From positions 44,607 to 108,606 of the forward strand of contig NZ_JACESB010000009.1 of the NCBI RefSeq assembly GCF_013912005.1: 64,000 bases of DNA. Direction: 5' to 3'. Origin of the DNA: Brevundimonas sp. (GTDB lineage Bacteria > Pseudomonadota > Alphaproteobacteria > Caulobacterales > Caulobacteraceae). The notes under the pieces are model-generated. The model worked only from the letters and a program-made list of their open reading frames with translations, had not been told where the DNA came from and did no database searches. A program made the translations under genes and the position numbers. Positions 17,248-29,478 of this stretch are shown in pieces (position 1 is the first letter of the stretch; every line of letters begins with the position of its first letter).

Positions 17248-18683
17248 TGATCGAACGACCCTCTCTCCGGTTCCTGACCGCAACCGCCGGCGCCAGCCTC
17301 CTCCTGGCCTCGTGCGCGGTCGGGCCGAAGGCGCCCGACGCCGCCCTTCCCCCCCAGGCGTCGGGCGCCTTCATCGGCGCCGCCACCCCCGCCGTGTCCG
17401 CCGAGGCGGCGCGCGACGACTGGTGGCGGCTGTATGACGACCCGGCGCTGGACGGCCTCGTCGCCGAGGCCCTGGCGAACAACAACGAACTCGAGGCGGC
17501 GGCCGCGAACCTGCGCCGCGTCCGGGCGGCGCTCGGCGAGGCCCGGACCGCCCGCCTGCCCGGGACCACGACGGCCGGCGGCTTCAGCACCGGCCGTCCC
17601 TCGGCGGCGACGGTCCCGGGGCTTCCCGCCGGCGCCGAGGCCCCGGAGACCGACACATACGACGTCGGGCTGGACGTCTCCTACGAGATCGACCTGTTCG
17701 GCCGGGTCGGCTCGGTCATCCGCGCCGCCCGCGCCGACGCGGACGCCGCCGCCGCCGCCCTCGATGTGGTGCGGGTCAGCGTCGCCGCCGAGACCGCCCG
17801 CGCCTACGCCGACGCCTGCTCCGCCAACGCCCGCATCGACGTGGCGCAACGCACGGTCGAGCTGCAGGCCGACACCCTCGCCCTGACCGAAAGGCTGCTC
17901 GCGGCGGGTTCCGGCAACGGGCTCGACACCGCCCGGGCCCGGGCGGCGCTGGAGACCACCCGCGCCTCCCTGCCGCCGCTGCGCGCCGAGCGGGACGGCG
18001 CCCTGTTCCGGCTCGCCACCCTGACCGGCCGCACCCCCGCGGAGACCAGCGAGGCGGCGCGGAGTTGCGCCCGCCCGCCGCAACTGTCGCAGCCGATCCC
18101 GGTCGGCGACGGCGCCCGGCTGCTGGCCCGCCGCCCCGACGTTCGCCGGGCCGCGCGCGAGCTCGCCGCCGCCGCGGCGCGGGTGAACGTCGCCACCGCC
18201 GACCTGTTTCCGCGCGTCACGCTCGGCGGCGGTCTCGGCGCCACGGCGCTGGAGGCGGACGGGCTCGGCGACAGCGAGAATTTCCGCTTCAGCGTCGGAC
18301 CGCTGATCAGCTGGTCCTTCCCCAACGTCCTCGCCGCCCGGGCCCGCATCGAACAGGCCGACGCGGCCTCGGACGCGGCCCTGGCGGGGTTCGACCAGAC
18401 CGTGCTGGTGGCCCTGCAGGAGACCGAGACGGCGCTGGCCAACTACGCCAACGAGCTGGATCGCCGCAGCGCCCTGCAGGCGGCCCGGGACGAGGCCGCG
18501 CGGGCCGCCCGCCTGTCGCGCCTGCGCTTCGACGCGGGGGTCGACAGCTTCCTGGCCGTCCTCGACGCCGAGCGGACGCTGGCCGGCGCGGACGCCCAGC
18601 TGGCGGCCTCCGACGCTCTCGTCACCACCTATCAGATCGCCCTGTTCAAGGCGCTGGCGGGGGGCTGGGCCGGCGAGGGCTGA
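17247..18683 (+). CDS. NodT-family outer membrane efflux channel lipoprotein
   Basis: The 478-aa protein starts at the ATG overlapping the permease stop and has a lipobox LLASC (Cys about 23). It shows the TolC/OprM duplication: two OEP repeats with long Ala-rich helices (for example around residues 72-100 and 300-330) and short beta segments such as YDVGLDVSYEIDLFGRVGS. It forms the trimeric outer membrane exit duct of the RND pump. The set of TetR, adaptor, pump and channel is complete. Confidence 0.92.
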   Translation: MIERPSLRFLTATAGASLLLASCAVGPKAPDAALPPQASGAFIGAATPAVSAEAARDDWWRLYDDPALDGLVAEALANNNELEAAAANLRRVRAALGEARTARLPGTTTAGGFSTGRPSAATVPGLPAGAEAPETDTYDVGLDVSYEIDLFGRVGSVIRAARADADAAAAALDVVRVSVAAETARAYADACSANARIDVAQRTVELQADTLALTERLLAAGSGNGLDTARARAALETTRASLPPLRAERDGALFRLATLTGRTPAETSEAARSCARPPQLSQPIPVGDGARLLARRPDVRRAARELAAAAARVNVATADLFPRVTLGGGLGATALEADGLGDSENFRFSVGPLISWSFPNVLAARARIEQADAASDAALAGFDQTVLVALQETETALANYANELDRRSALQAARDEAARAARLSRLRFDAGVDSFLAVLDAERTLAGADAQLAASDALVTTYQIALFKALAGGWAGEG

Positions 18684-18705
18684 TCCGGCGAGGGCCGGGA
18701 CGGGG

Positions 18706-20463
18706 TCAGGCCGCCGCGACGGCCGTCCCCGCCCCGCCGCCGCGCGTGGCGCGATGCAGGGCGTCGTACAGCTTGCGGGGCTCCAGCGGCTTGGCGAGCC
18801 AGTCGGTCATCCCGGCCGCGCGACAGGCCGCGACCTGGCTGGCCTCCGTGCCGGCGCTGAAGCCGATCACCGGGATTTGGGCATTGCGGCCGCCCGAGGC
18901 GCGCAGCCGCCGGGTCGTCTCGTTGCCGTCGATCCCGGGCATGTTCACGTCCATGAGCACCAGGTCGAAGTCCTGCCCGGCCAGCGCCGCCAGGGCCTCG
19001 TGCCCATCCGACGCCGTGACGAAGTCGACGCCCAGCGGCTGGAGCACCAGGGCCAGGGTGCGTCGGTTGATCTCGTGGTCGTCGACGGCGAGGATTCGCA
19101 GACGCCGGTCCAGCTCGGACCTGGCCTCGGGGCGCGCCTCGACCGCCACCGGCTGGCCCACCGCGAGCCGCAGCGACAGGGTGAAGGCCGCGCCCTCTCC
19201 CGGCTGACTCGCCACGGTGAGATCCCCGCCCATCAGCTGCGCCAGGTCGCGGCTGACCTTCAGGCCCAGGCCGGTGCCGCCATAGGTGCGCGCCACCTCG
19301 GCGGAACCCTGCGCGAAGGGCGTGAACAGACGATCGAGCGCCTCCGGGGGAATGCCCTGCCCCTGGTCGCGCACGGTGATCTCGATCGCGACCGCGTCGG
19401 CCCCCTCCGCCCGCACCGCCGCCGCGATCTCCACCCGGCCGCGGGCGGTGAACTTGATCGCGTTCGACAGCAGGTTGTTGAGGATCTGGCGCAGCCGATG
19501 CGGATCGCCCTTCACCCACTGTCCCGCCGCCAGCCGGGCGGCGCGCAGCTCCAGGCCCTTCCCCGCCGCCTGGGCGCGCCAGAACCGCGCGGTGTCCGAG
19601 ACCAGGGCCGACAGGTCGAAGTCGCGGGTCTCCAGCGCCATCGCTCCCGCCTCCATCTTGGAATGGTCGAGCAGGTCGTTGAGCATGCGCGTCATCAGGG
19701 CGGAGGCGTCGATGATCAGCTCGGACGTCTCCTTGCGCTGGCGCGGATCCGCGTCGTCGTGGATGACCTGTGCTCCGGCGAGGATGGCGCTGACCGGCGT
19801 GCGCAGCTCGTGGCTGATGATCGCCGCCATGGACGCGCGGTCGGCCATCGCCGCCTCGGCCTGCTGCACCCGGCGCTCCGCCTCTCTCAGCGCCCCCAGT
19901 TCGGCGGCCCGGGCGGCGTGCACCCGCCAGTAGACATTGAGGATCGACCCGATGAACAGCAGCGAGGCGAGGGTGGTGAGGACGGGATCGCCCGACGGGG
20001 ATCCGGCGATGGCGAGGATCGGCATGACGATCAGCGCCGCGAGATAGGGCGTCGCGCCGACGAAGAAGATCGACCGCGCCTCAATGCCGGAGGCCACGTT
20101 GGTCAGCAGACCTCCGGCGATGATCAGCAGGGCGAAGCCCTGCAGGCCCCGTCCGTCGATCGTCCAGATGACCAGCGCGATCCCGCCGTAGAGGGCGGCC
20201 ATGGCGAAGGTCGAGGCGAGCGCCAGGACGACGGCGGACGTTCCGGGCGTCTGCTCCGGGGAGCGGAAGCGGAGCATGGCCAGAAGCTCGAAGACCTGCA
20301 CGGCGATCGCCGCCACGATCCACGGACCGATCCATTCCGCCCGTCCGGCGCTGTACAGCGCCCACGAGACGACAAGGGCCAGGAGCAGGCGGATGGGAAC
20401 CTGCTTGCGGCGCTCGTGCGCCGTCGCGGACATCAGGGTCCCCAGGGTGTTCAACGATTGCAT
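18706..20463 (-). CDS. Membrane hybrid histidine kinase/response regulator
   Basis: The 585-aa protein has about five to six hydrophobic segments in residues 22-180 with no obvious periplasmic sensor. A short coiled coil, a HisKA domain with phosphoacceptor His in ISHELRTPVSA, an HATPase domain (NNLLSNAIKF, DQGQGIPPE, GGTGLGLKVS) and a C-terminal receiver with the acceptor Asp in LVLMDVNMPGIDG follow. No HPt domain is present, so phosphate would pass to a separate protein. An ATG 11 codons downstream could be the true start. Its signal is unknown; neighbours give no hint. Confidence 0.87.
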   Translation of the reverse strand: MQSLNTLGTLMSATAHERRKQVPIRLLLALVVSWALYSAGRAEWIGPWIVAAIAVQVFELLAMLRFRSPEQTPGTSAVVLALASTFAMAALYGGIALVIWTIDGRGLQGFALLIIAGGLLTNVASGIEARSIFFVGATPYLAALIVMPILAIAGSPSGDPVLTTLASLLFIGSILNVYWRVHAARAAELGALREAERRVQQAEAAMADRASMAAIISHELRTPVSAILAGAQVIHDDADPRQRKETSELIIDASALMTRMLNDLLDHSKMEAGAMALETRDFDLSALVSDTARFWRAQAAGKGLELRAARLAAGQWVKGDPHRLRQILNNLLSNAIKFTARGRVEIAAAVRAEGADAVAIEITVRDQGQGIPPEALDRLFTPFAQGSAEVARTYGGTGLGLKVSRDLAQLMGGDLTVASQPGEGAAFTLSLRLAVGQPVAVEARPEARSELDRRLRILAVDDHEINRRTLALVLQPLGVDFVTASDGHEALAALAGQDFDLVLMDVNMPGIDGNETTRRLRASGGRNAQIPVIGFSAGTEASQVAACRAAGMTDWLAKPLEPRKLYDALHRATRGGGAGTAVAAA

Positions 20464-20563
20464 GCGACGCCTCCGGCATCGCCGTTACGCCGCGAAACCC
20501 AACAAGCCGTGAACGTCGTTCCGCCGGCCGTCGCCTGCCGCAACCGCGGCCCCTCCGCTTGAC

Positions 20564-21853
20564 CTAGACCGCCTCCAGCGCCTCGGTCAGGTCGGCGAAC
20601 AGGTCCTCGACATTCTCCACGCCGACCGACAGGCGCACCAGATTGTCGCCGATGCCGCAGCGCGCCTTGGCCTCCGGCGTGTAGTCCGAATGGGTCGTGC
20701 TGGACGGGTGGGAGACCAGGCTCTCGGTGCCGCCGAGACTGACCGCCAGCTTGAACAGGCGCAGCGCGTTCAGCATGCGGAAGGCCTCGGCCTCGCCGCC
20801 CTTCAGCCGGATCGAGAAGGTCGAACCCGGCCCCGCGCACTGGCGGGCGAAGATCGCCTGCTGGTCCGCGGAGCTCTCGGCCCCGCCGGCGTCGAGGACC
20901 GCCTCCACCTTCGGGTGGCCGCGCAGCCGGCGCACCAGCTCCATGGCGCTCGCCTGCGACCGCTCCATCCGCAGGTGCAGGGTCTCGAGGCTGCGGGTGA
21001 GCAGCCAGGCGGTGTGCGGATCGGTGACCGTCCCGCAGATGGTCCGCATCTCGGCCACCCGCCCCATCAGGTCAGACCGGCCCATGCAGGCGCCGGCGAT
21101 CAGGTCCGAGTGGCCGCCGACGTATTTGGTCAGGGAGTAGAGCACCAGGTCGGCGCCGTGCTCGAGCGGCTTCTGCCACAGCGGCCCGAGGAAGGTGTTG
21201 TCGACCACGAGCGGCGGGGCTTCGGCCTGCCCCAGCTCCCGGATCGCCTCGGACGCGGCGCGGAGGTCGATCAGCTGGTTCGTCGGATTGGCCGGCGTCT
21301 CGACATAGACCGCCGCCAGGCGTCCGCCGCGCACGGCGGCCCGGGCGGCCGCGTCCCGCACGGCGCCGGCCAGGGCGGCCCCGCCGTCGCACTCGGCGAC
21401 GCTGACCGTCTCGACCCCCATGCGCGGCAGGATGCGGTCGAACAGGTACTCGGTGCCGCCGTAGGCCGGAGCCGTGTAGACCACCACGTCGTTGGGTCGG
21501 CTCAGCGCCAGGATGGTCGTCGAAATCGCCGCCATGCCGCTGGAGAAGACCAGGGCCTTGTCGGCTCCGTCCCAGACCGCCAGCCGATCCTCGAGGATCT
21601 CCAGATTGGGGTTGTTGATGCGCGAATAGATCAGGCCCAGCGCCTCGTCCGGCTCCTTCTCGCGCAGGCCGTAGGCGACCTCGAAGAAGCGCTTGCCGTC
21701 CTCGGCCGAGCGGAACACGAAGGTCGAGGTCTGGAAGATCGGCGGCTTGATCGAGCCTTCCGACAGGGTCGGATCGTAGCCGTAGCCCATCATCAGGGTC
21801 TCCGGCGCGAGCGGGCGGCCGCCCAGGGCGCGGGCGCGGTGGCGATCGGTCAT
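20564..21853 (-). CDS. Cystathionine gamma-synthase family PLP enzyme
   Basis: A 429-aa PLP-dependent enzyme of the Cys/Met metabolism family. Visible features are YSRINNPNLEILEDRLAVWD, the substrate/PLP block VFSSGMAAISTTILAL, the Asp-containing VVDNTFLGP and the Schiff-base lysine in SLTKYVGGHSD. The C-terminal ESLVSHPSSTTH is typical of gamma-synthases and gamma-lyases. It may act in trans-sulfuration or methionine breakdown; the sequence does not decide which. It is divergent from acs, and no adjacent gene is pathway-related. Confidence 0.87.
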   Translation of the reverse strand: MTDRHRARALGGRPLAPETLMMGYGYDPTLSEGSIKPPIFQTSTFVFRSAEDGKRFFEVAYGLREKEPDEALGLIYSRINNPNLEILEDRLAVWDGADKALVFSSGMAAISTTILALSRPNDVVVYTAPAYGGTEYLFDRILPRMGVETVSVAECDGGAALAGAVRDAAARAAVRGGRLAAVYVETPANPTNQLIDLRAASEAIRELGQAEAPPLVVDNTFLGPLWQKPLEHGADLVLYSLTKYVGGHSDLIAGACMGRSDLMGRVAEMRTICGTVTDPHTAWLLTRSLETLHLRMERSQASAMELVRRLRGHPKVEAVLDAGGAESSADQQAIFARQCAGPGSTFSIRLKGGEAEAFRMLNALRLFKLAVSLGGTESLVSHPSSTTHSDYTPEAKARCGIGDNLVRLSVGVENVEDLFADLTEALEAV

Positions 21854-21993
21854 GCGGCGTCTCCTGCGGGCGCGTCTGCCGGCGCCCTGTCGATGCGGGC
21901 CGATAGCCCATCCCGCCCGGCTTCTCCAGCCGTCGCCCTTCCGCGCCGGCCGGGGCGGCTCTAACGTGAACCGGTCAGCCGCAGGAAACCGTC

Positions 21994-23937
<1,944 letters not shown>

Positions 23938-23985
23938 CGCCGGGGACAAGGTCGGCCCGCCGCCCCCGAACGGCGCCTGCGTCCG

Positions 23986-24813
23986 TCAGAAGGTGTCCAT
24001 CGCCAAGCCGTCGAACCGGAGCTGCGCCGGCAGGTCCGCGGGCAGGTCCGGATCCAGCGCGCGCCAGATCACGTGCCACGGCGACGGCTGCATCCGCAGC
24101 GGCAGGCGCCCGATCGCGGGAGCATGGGGCCCGAAGTAGGGAGTCAGCCCCGGGGTCCACGGCAGGGCCCGCGGAAGGGTCAGCAGCGCTGCAGTCTGGC
24201 TTCCGGGCAGCCGCGCCAGGTGGAAACGGACGCCCTTGAGCTGGACGCCGATATCCAGCCGGCCGCCGCCCGGCGTCGCCGCGCTGTAGGTCCGGGCCGG
24301 ATTGGCGAAGCGCCAGGCCAGCCAGTCGGCGTCTACCTCGATGTTGAGGACGTCCTTTTGGGCGGGCACCGCATTGCAGGCCAGGTACAGTCGGATCTGG
24401 CCCAGCGAACTGAAGCCGAGCTTGCGCAGGAAGCCGCCGACGGAGTTGGCGTTGGCCGCGCCGACGATGAACTGCACGCCCATGGTGGCCGCCAGGTCGT
24501 AGGTCTGCGTGGCGAGGCGGGTGAACAGCCCCTTGCCCTGGTGATCCGGGTGCGTCGCGGTGTTGACGGAGAGGGCGGCGCTGAGCTGTTGCGCCCCGAG
24601 GGCGTAGCGCCGCGGAATGACGGCGTAGTGGGCGACAAGTTTGTCGTCAGCAAACGCGTCCATTCCGATGACGCGGCCGTGCGGGTTGTCCAGATACTGC
24701 CACTGCAGATACTCAGCGGTGAGCTTGTCGTCTGCGAATGAAGACCGGAAAAGTTCGACGTAATCCTCAACCGAGGCTGAGGCCAGCGCAGGTCTCATTT
24801 CATAATCCGACAC
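23986..24813 (-). CDS. GNAT family N-acetyltransferase
   Basis: This protein of about 275 aa has a GNAT core with SVNTATHPDHQGKGLFTRL, the acetyl-CoA-binding signature, followed by GAANANSVGGFLRKLGF. The extended C-terminal half (TAALLTLPRALPW) is less typical. I prefer the GTG at 24813 (VSDYEMRPALA), because GAGGGG lies 9 bases upstream; an ATG at 24840 would add 9 residues. It is divergent from a polysaccharide deacetylase at the edge of the glycan locus, so it may N-acetylate an amino sugar. The substrate is inferred from context only. Confidence 0.72.
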   Translation of the reverse strand: MSDYEMRPALASASVEDYVELFRSSFADDKLTAEYLQWQYLDNPHGRVIGMDAFADDKLVAHYAVIPRRYALGAQQLSAALSVNTATHPDHQGKGLFTRLATQTYDLAATMGVQFIVGAANANSVGGFLRKLGFSSLGQIRLYLACNAVPAQKDVLNIEVDADWLAWRFANPARTYSAATPGGGRLDIGVQLKGVRFHLARLPGSQTAALLTLPRALPWTPGLTPYFGPHAPAIGRLPLRMQPSPWHVIWRALDPDLPADLPAQLRFDGLAMDTF

Positions 24814-24973
24814 GGCCGCTTTCCCCTCGTCGACGTTCATGAAAATCGCTATCACCCCTCGCCGCCCCTGCCAACGCCGAAGCCGGCCGCCCGGAGCCAA
24901 GCCTTGCTGGCTGCAATGGCGTGACCCATAACGACTTTCCCAGCCGCAGACGCATTCTGGTTCGCCCTTCGCC

Positions 24974-25852
24974 ATGCTCGACACGAACACCCGGCCGCCC
25001 TTCTATTTCTCGGTGGATTTCGAGGACATCGGGACGGACATGCTCCGTTTTCTCGGCATCGATCGCAGGGCGGCGGCGCGGGAGGACATCCTCTGGCGCA
25101 CCTACGAAGACATCAACGCCTTCTCGCAGCGGTCGCTGAACGGTCGCCCCCTCACCTTCTTTTGTACGGGGGTCCTGGGAATTCATGCGCCCGCGCTGAT
25201 CCGGCGCATCGCGGCGGATGGGCACGAGATCGGTTGCCACTCGCACTTCCACGACGCGGTCTTCAAGGACAGTCCGGAGACCTTCGATAGACGCCTGGGC
25301 GAGGCCATCGACGCTCTCGAGGCCGCGGCCAATGCGCCGGTGCTGGGGTTCCGCGCACCCATGTTCTCAGTGCTGGCCACCCACACGGAGCACTACGCCT
25401 GCATCGCACGCCGCTTCCGCTATGATTCAAGCATCATCGCCGACCTCGACGAGGATTTCGACGAGTCGCGCTATGCGGGTATCACCGGAGGCGGGGCGCT
25501 TCGCCTGTTTCCTGTACCCATGGTGCGCAAGCTTGGCCGCATCAAGCACAAGACCGGCGGGACCTTTTTCAAGGTGTTCCCGCTGGAATGGACCTTCGAG
25601 GCGCTGGCGGCCGCGCCGGAGCGAAACGTGCCTCCGCTGTTCTATGTGCACCCGTACGAGTTCACCTCAGACGGTCGATTCCGCCTCGGATGGGCCGATC
25701 TCGCGCCCCTTGGACGGGCCAAACAGGCCCTCTGGTGGGCCCGACAGGCGCAGTGGCACAACGTCGGGAACGGAGGCCTCATGAACCGCCTGACAGCCCT
25801 GGCCGACCGCTTCGAGCACCAGGGCAACATGCGCGACCTGCTCGACGCCTGA
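24974..25852 (+). CDS. Polysaccharide deacetylase family protein
   Basis: A 292-aa NodB-homology protein without a visible signal peptide. FYFSVDFED near residue 14 supplies the catalytic and metal aspartates, HEIGCHSHFH near residue 85 the metal histidines, and GFRAPMFS the arginine motif. LFYVHPYEF near residue 220 is the C-terminal catalytic histidine segment. The layout resembles the deacetylases found in exopolysaccharide clusters. It would remove N- or O-acetyl groups from a glycan or precursor. It is the first plus-strand gene of the polysaccharide locus, opposite the GNAT gene. Confidence 0.82.
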   Translation: MLDTNTRPPFYFSVDFEDIGTDMLRFLGIDRRAAAREDILWRTYEDINAFSQRSLNGRPLTFFCTGVLGIHAPALIRRIAADGHEIGCHSHFHDAVFKDSPETFDRRLGEAIDALEAAANAPVLGFRAPMFSVLATHTEHYACIARRFRYDSSIIADLDEDFDESRYAGITGGGALRLFPVPMVRKLGRIKHKTGGTFFKVFPLEWTFEALAAAPERNVPPLFYVHPYEFTSDGRFRLGWADLAPLGRAKQALWWARQAQWHNVGNGGLMNRLTALADRFEHQGNMRDLLDA

Positions 25853-25978
25853 CGGGGGGCGTCCCCTTGCTTCGTGCGGGGATCGCGTGCAGATACACCG
25901 CGGCTGGCGCCGCGGGCGCGCGGCAGCGGCGATGGGGCGCCGCAGGTTGCAGGACGTGCCACACGGTTCGGGGGAATA

Positions 25979-26539
25979 ATGGGTAACTTCCGGATCACGC
26001 GATCACCGATCCCTGACCTGCGCATTATCGAGACCCGCAGGTTCGCGGACGATCGCGGCCATTTCAGCGAGACCTTCAGCCAGTCGGCCCTCGCGGACGA
26101 CGGTTTCGACGCCCCCTTCGTCCAGGACAACCAGTCCCTGTCGCGGGCGACGGGCACCCTTCGCGGTCTGCACTTCCAGACAGCCCCCTTCGCCCAGGAC
26201 AAGCTGGTGCGCGTCATCGCCGGCTCGGTCTGGGATGTCGCGGTCGACCTGCGCAGGTCTTCGCCGACCTTCCGACAGTGGTACGGGCTCGAATTGAGCG
26301 CCGAGAACGGCCTTCAACTGCTCGTTCCCGTCGGCTTCGCCCACGGCTTCCTGACCCTCGAGCCTGAGACGATCGTGGCCTACAAGGTCACCGCCCCCTA
26401 CAGCGGGGCGAACGACGCGGGCGTGGCCTGGGACGACCCGGACCTTGCGGTCGGCTGGCCTCTGCCGGTCGCCGAACCGGTCCTTTCGGACAAGGATCGG
26501 AACCTTCCCCGGTTGGCGCACGCCGCCCTTTTCGACTGA
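25979..26539 (+). CDS. rmlC: dTDP-4-dehydrorhamnose 3,5-epimerase
   Basis: The 186-aa protein has the RmlC cupin signature: TLRGLHFQ with the catalytic His, then KLVRVIAGSVWDVAVDLRRS, and PVGFAHGFLTL. The ATG at 25979 directly follows GGGGGAATA, a good ribosome binding site. It is first in a contiguous rmlC-rmlB-rmlD-rmlA set, so the locus makes dTDP-L-rhamnose from glucose-1-phosphate and dTTP. All products are cytoplasmic. It stops 12 bp before rmlB. Confidence 0.92.
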   Translation: MGNFRITRSPIPDLRIIETRRFADDRGHFSETFSQSALADDGFDAPFVQDNQSLSRATGTLRGLHFQTAPFAQDKLVRVIAGSVWDVAVDLRRSSPTFRQWYGLELSAENGLQLLVPVGFAHGFLTLEPETIVAYKVTAPYSGANDAGVAWDDPDLAVGWPLPVAEPVLSDKDRNLPRLAHAALFD

Positions 26540-26551
26540 GACAGGCCAGAT

Positions 26552-27604
26552 ATGCGGGTTATCATCACCGGCGGATGCGGCTTCATTGGCTCGGCCGTTT
26601 GCCGCCATGTCGTTGGAGATCTCGGCTGGACCGCTCTCAACGTGGACAGCCTGACGTACGCCGCCAACCCGGCGAATGTCGCGGAACTCGAGGCGTCGGG
26701 GCGATACGAGTTCCTCAAGGCTGACATCTGTGACGCCGGCGCCATGCGTCAGGCGTTCCACGACTTCCGGCCGGACGCCATCATCCACCTCGCCGCGGAA
26801 AGCCATGTGGACCGGTCCATCACCGGCTCGGCCGCCTTCATCCAGACCAACATCGTCGGGACCCACGTCCTGCTCGAGGCGGCGCGGGCCTACTGCGCCG
26901 ATCTGGAGGGCGAGAGCCGTCGCGCCTTCCGCTTCATCCATGTCTCGACGGACGAGGTGTACGGATCGCTGGGGCCGACGGGGCTGTTCACCGAGACCAC
27001 CGCCTACGACCCGCGCTCGCCCTACTCCGCCTCGAAGGCGGCATCGGACCATCTGGTGAGCGCCTGGCACGAGACCTACGGCCTGCAAACGGTCATCACC
27101 AACTGCTCGAACAACTACGGCCCCTATCACTTCCCCGAGAAGCTGATCCCGCTGGTCATTCTCAACGCCCTCGAGGGCAAGCCGCTGCCGGTGTACGGCG
27201 ACGGCTCGAACGTCCGCGACTGGCTGTTTGTCGAGGATCACGCCAAGGGCATCGCCCTCGCGCTGGTTCGCGGCGTTCCGGGCGAAAAGTACAACTTCGG
27301 CGGCCGCGCCGAACGGCGCAACCTGGAGGTGGTGGAGGCCATCTGCGATATTCTTGACGCCGCACGCCCCCTCAATCATCCGCGGCGGGAGCTGATTACG
27401 TTCGTGACGGACCGCCCCGGCCACGACGCCCGCTACGCCATCGACTCCACCAAGGCCGAACGTGAGCTTGGCTGGTCCTCCAGCGTCACCTTCGAGGAGG
27501 GGCTGGGCCGGACCGTGGATTGGTACCTGGCCAACGAGTCCTGGTGGCGGCCGCTTCGCGACGGCGTGTATTCGGGCGACCGTCTCGGCCTGGTGGGAAC
27601 CTGA
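26552..27604 (+). CDS. rmlB: dTDP-glucose 4,6-dehydratase
   Basis: A 350-aa extended short-chain dehydrogenase. The N-terminal [14 protein letters not shown] is the NAD-binding loop. [12 protein letters not shown] and [11 protein letters not shown] are typical of RmlB, and YSASKAASD contains the catalytic Tyr and Lys. It converts dTDP-glucose to the 4-keto-6-deoxy intermediate, the first committed step to rhamnose. The stop overlaps the start of rmlD (ATGA). Confidence 0.94.
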   Translation: MRVIITGGCGFIGSAVCRHVVGDLGWTALNVDSLTYAANPANVAELEASGRYEFLKADICDAGAMRQAFHDFRPDAIIHLAAESHVDRSITGSAAFIQTNIVGTHVLLEAARAYCADLEGESRRAFRFIHVSTDEVYGSLGPTGLFTETTAYDPRSPYSASKAASDHLVSAWHETYGLQTVITNCSNNYGPYHFPEKLIPLVILNALEGKPLPVYGDGSNVRDWLFVEDHAKGIALALVRGVPGEKYNFGGRAERRNLEVVEAICDILDAARPLNHPRRELITFVTDRPGHDARYAIDSTKAERELGWSSSVTFEEGLGRTVDWYLANESWWRPLRDGVYSGDRLGLVGT

Positions 27605-28509
27605 TGTCCCGCATCCTCGTCCTGGGCCGCTCGGGCCAGGTGGCCACCGCGCTCGTCCCCCGGCTCCGCGCCGACGGGCATGAGGTCGAGGCGGTGGGGC
27701 GCGCCGAGGTCGATCTGGCGAACCCGCCTGCCGCCCGGGACGCCGTTCTCGCCCGTAGACCTGATCTGGTGATCAATGCCGCCGCCTATACGGCGGTTGA
27801 CCGGGCAGAGACCGAGGAAGCCGCAGCGATGGCGCTCAACGCCGACGGCCCGGCCGCCGCCGCGGCCGCCGCCGCCAGCCTGGGCGCGCCCTTCATCCAC
27901 TTCTCCACCGACTATGTGTTCGATGGCGAAAAGGGTGAGCCGTACACCGAAACCGACGCCACCAATCCGCTCGGCGTGTACGGGCGCAGCAAGCTGCTCG
28001 GAGAAGAAGCGTTGGCCGCCGCCAATCCCCGGTCGGTCATCCTGCGTACGGCGTGGGTCTGCAGCCCTCACGGGGCCAACTTCCTCAAGACGATGCTGCG
28101 CCTCGCGGCCGAGAGGGAGGAGCTGGGAGTCGTCGACGACCAGCGAGGAAAGCCGACCTTCGCGCGCGACCTGGCTGACGTCGCGGCACGCATCGCGCCT
28201 GCCGCACTGACCTCCGGAGCGCCGGACACGTGGGGCGTGTTCCACGTGGCGAGCCGCGGCGAGACGACCTGGTGCGGTTTCGCCCGCGCCATCATGGAAG
28301 GTTCGCTCGCCCGGGGCGGCCCCGCCTGCCGGGTGCGCGCCATCTCGACTGAAGACTATCCCACGCCCGCCCGCCGGCCGGCGGACTCCCGGCTGGCGAC
28401 GGACCGTCTCGAACGCGTGTACGGCGTCAGCATGCCTGACTGGCGCGAGGCGCTCGAGGATTGCCTGGACAGCCTTCTGGGCCCGATCAAAGCAAGGAAG
28501 ACATCATGA
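27604..28509 (+). CDS. rmlD: dTDP-4-dehydrorhamnose reductase
   Basis: The 301-aa protein opens [20 protein letters not shown], the RmlD nucleotide-binding loop. [19 protein letters not shown] and YGRSKLLGE (catalytic Tyr/Lys) follow. It reduces the 4-keto sugar to dTDP-L-rhamnose with NAD(P)H. The frame extends upstream, but the ATG at 27604 overlapping the rmlB stop is clearly the start. It overlaps rmlA by 4 bp downstream. Confidence 0.93.
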   Translation: MSRILVLGRSGQVATALVPRLRADGHEVEAVGRAEVDLANPPAARDAVLARRPDLVINAAAYTAVDRAETEEAAAMALNADGPAAAAAAAASLGAPFIHFSTDYVFDGEKGEPYTETDATNPLGVYGRSKLLGEEALAAANPRSVILRTAWVCSPHGANFLKTMLRLAAEREELGVVDDQRGKPTFARDLADVAARIAPAALTSGAPDTWGVFHVASRGETTWCGFARAIMEGSLARGGPACRVRAISTEDYPTPARRPADSRLATDRLERVYGVSMPDWREALEDCLDSLLGPIKARKTS

Positions 28510-29375
28510 AGGGCATCATCCTTGCCGGCGGCAGCGGCACGCGCCTTCACCCGCTGACCCTGGTGACCTCCAAGCAGCTGCTTCCGGTCTACGACAAGCC
28601 GATGATCTATCATCCGCTGACCACCCTGATGCTGGCGGGCATCACCGAGATATTGATCATCACCACGCCCCACGACCGGCCGACCTTCGAACGGGTCCTC
28701 GGCGACGGAAGCCAGTGGGGGATCTCTCTCAGCTATGCGGAGCAGCCCTCCCCCAACGGGCTGGCGGAAGCCTACATCATCGGCGCCGACTTCGTCCGCG
28801 GCCACCACTCCTGCCTCATCCTCGGCGACAACATCATCTACGGCCACGGCCTGCCCGACGCGCTGATCGGCGCCCGGCAGAAGCTCGCGTCCGGCGCCAC
28901 CGTGTTCGCCTACCAGGTCAACGACCCGGAACGGTACGGCATCGTCACCTTCGACGGTGACGGCGTCGCCCGAACCATCGAGGAGAAGCCGAAGGCCCCC
29001 CGGTCTGACTGGGCGGTGATCGGCATTTATTTCTACGACCCCGAAGTCGTCGAGATCGCGCGGAGCATCAAGCCCTCCGCCCGCGGCGAACTCGAGATCA
29101 CCGACATCAACCGGCACTACCTCGAGCGCGGTTCCCTGAACGTCGAACGGCTGGGCCGCGGCTTCGCCTGGTTCGACGCCGGGACGCACGAGGCCCTGCT
29201 TGAAGCCAGCGACTACGTCAGCGTGCTCGAGAAGCGGCAGGGCCTGAAGATCGCCTGCCCCGAGGAGATCGCCTTCCGGCAGGGCCTGATCGGTCGCGAG
29301 GAGCTCAAGCGTGCGGAAGCGGCGCTGACCAAGAGCGAGTATGGCGCTTATCTGAGGAAGCTGCTCGCCGGCTAA
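28506..29375 (+). CDS. rmlA: Glucose-1-phosphate thymidylyltransferase
   Basis: A 289-aa nucleotidyltransferase with [20 protein letters not shown] at the N-terminus, then [10 protein letters not shown] and LGDNIIYG, as in RmlA. The length is typical (about 290 aa). It makes dTDP-glucose, feeding RmlB. The ATG at 28506 overlaps the rmlD stop. A gap of about 100 bp follows before the polymerase-like gene, so a separate transcript could begin there. Confidence 0.94.
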   Translation: MKGIILAGGSGTRLHPLTLVTSKQLLPVYDKPMIYHPLTTLMLAGITEILIITTPHDRPTFERVLGDGSQWGISLSYAEQPSPNGLAEAYIIGADFVRGHHSCLILGDNIIYGHGLPDALIGARQKLASGATVFAYQVNDPERYGIVTFDGDGVARTIEEKPKAPRSDWAVIGIYFYDPEVVEIARSIKPSARGELEITDINRHYLERGSLNVERLGRGFAWFDAGTHEALLEASDYVSVLEKRQGLKIACPEEIAFRQGLIGREELKRAEAALTKSEYGAYLRKLLAG

Positions 29376-29478
29376 CCTGTGCGCCGCCCCGGCCATAAAG
29401 GCGGTGGACCTCGTCGCGATGGTCGGTCAAGAAGCGTTTCGGACGAGAACCCGTCCCGGTAGTTGGTGAAATCAGGGC

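Noticed and set aside
13843-17283. A 1146-codon minus-strand open frame opposite the RND permease
   Set aside because: The product is low-complexity and rich in Gly, His, Asp and Arg with no motif; the plus strand encodes an unmistakable AcrB-like pump.
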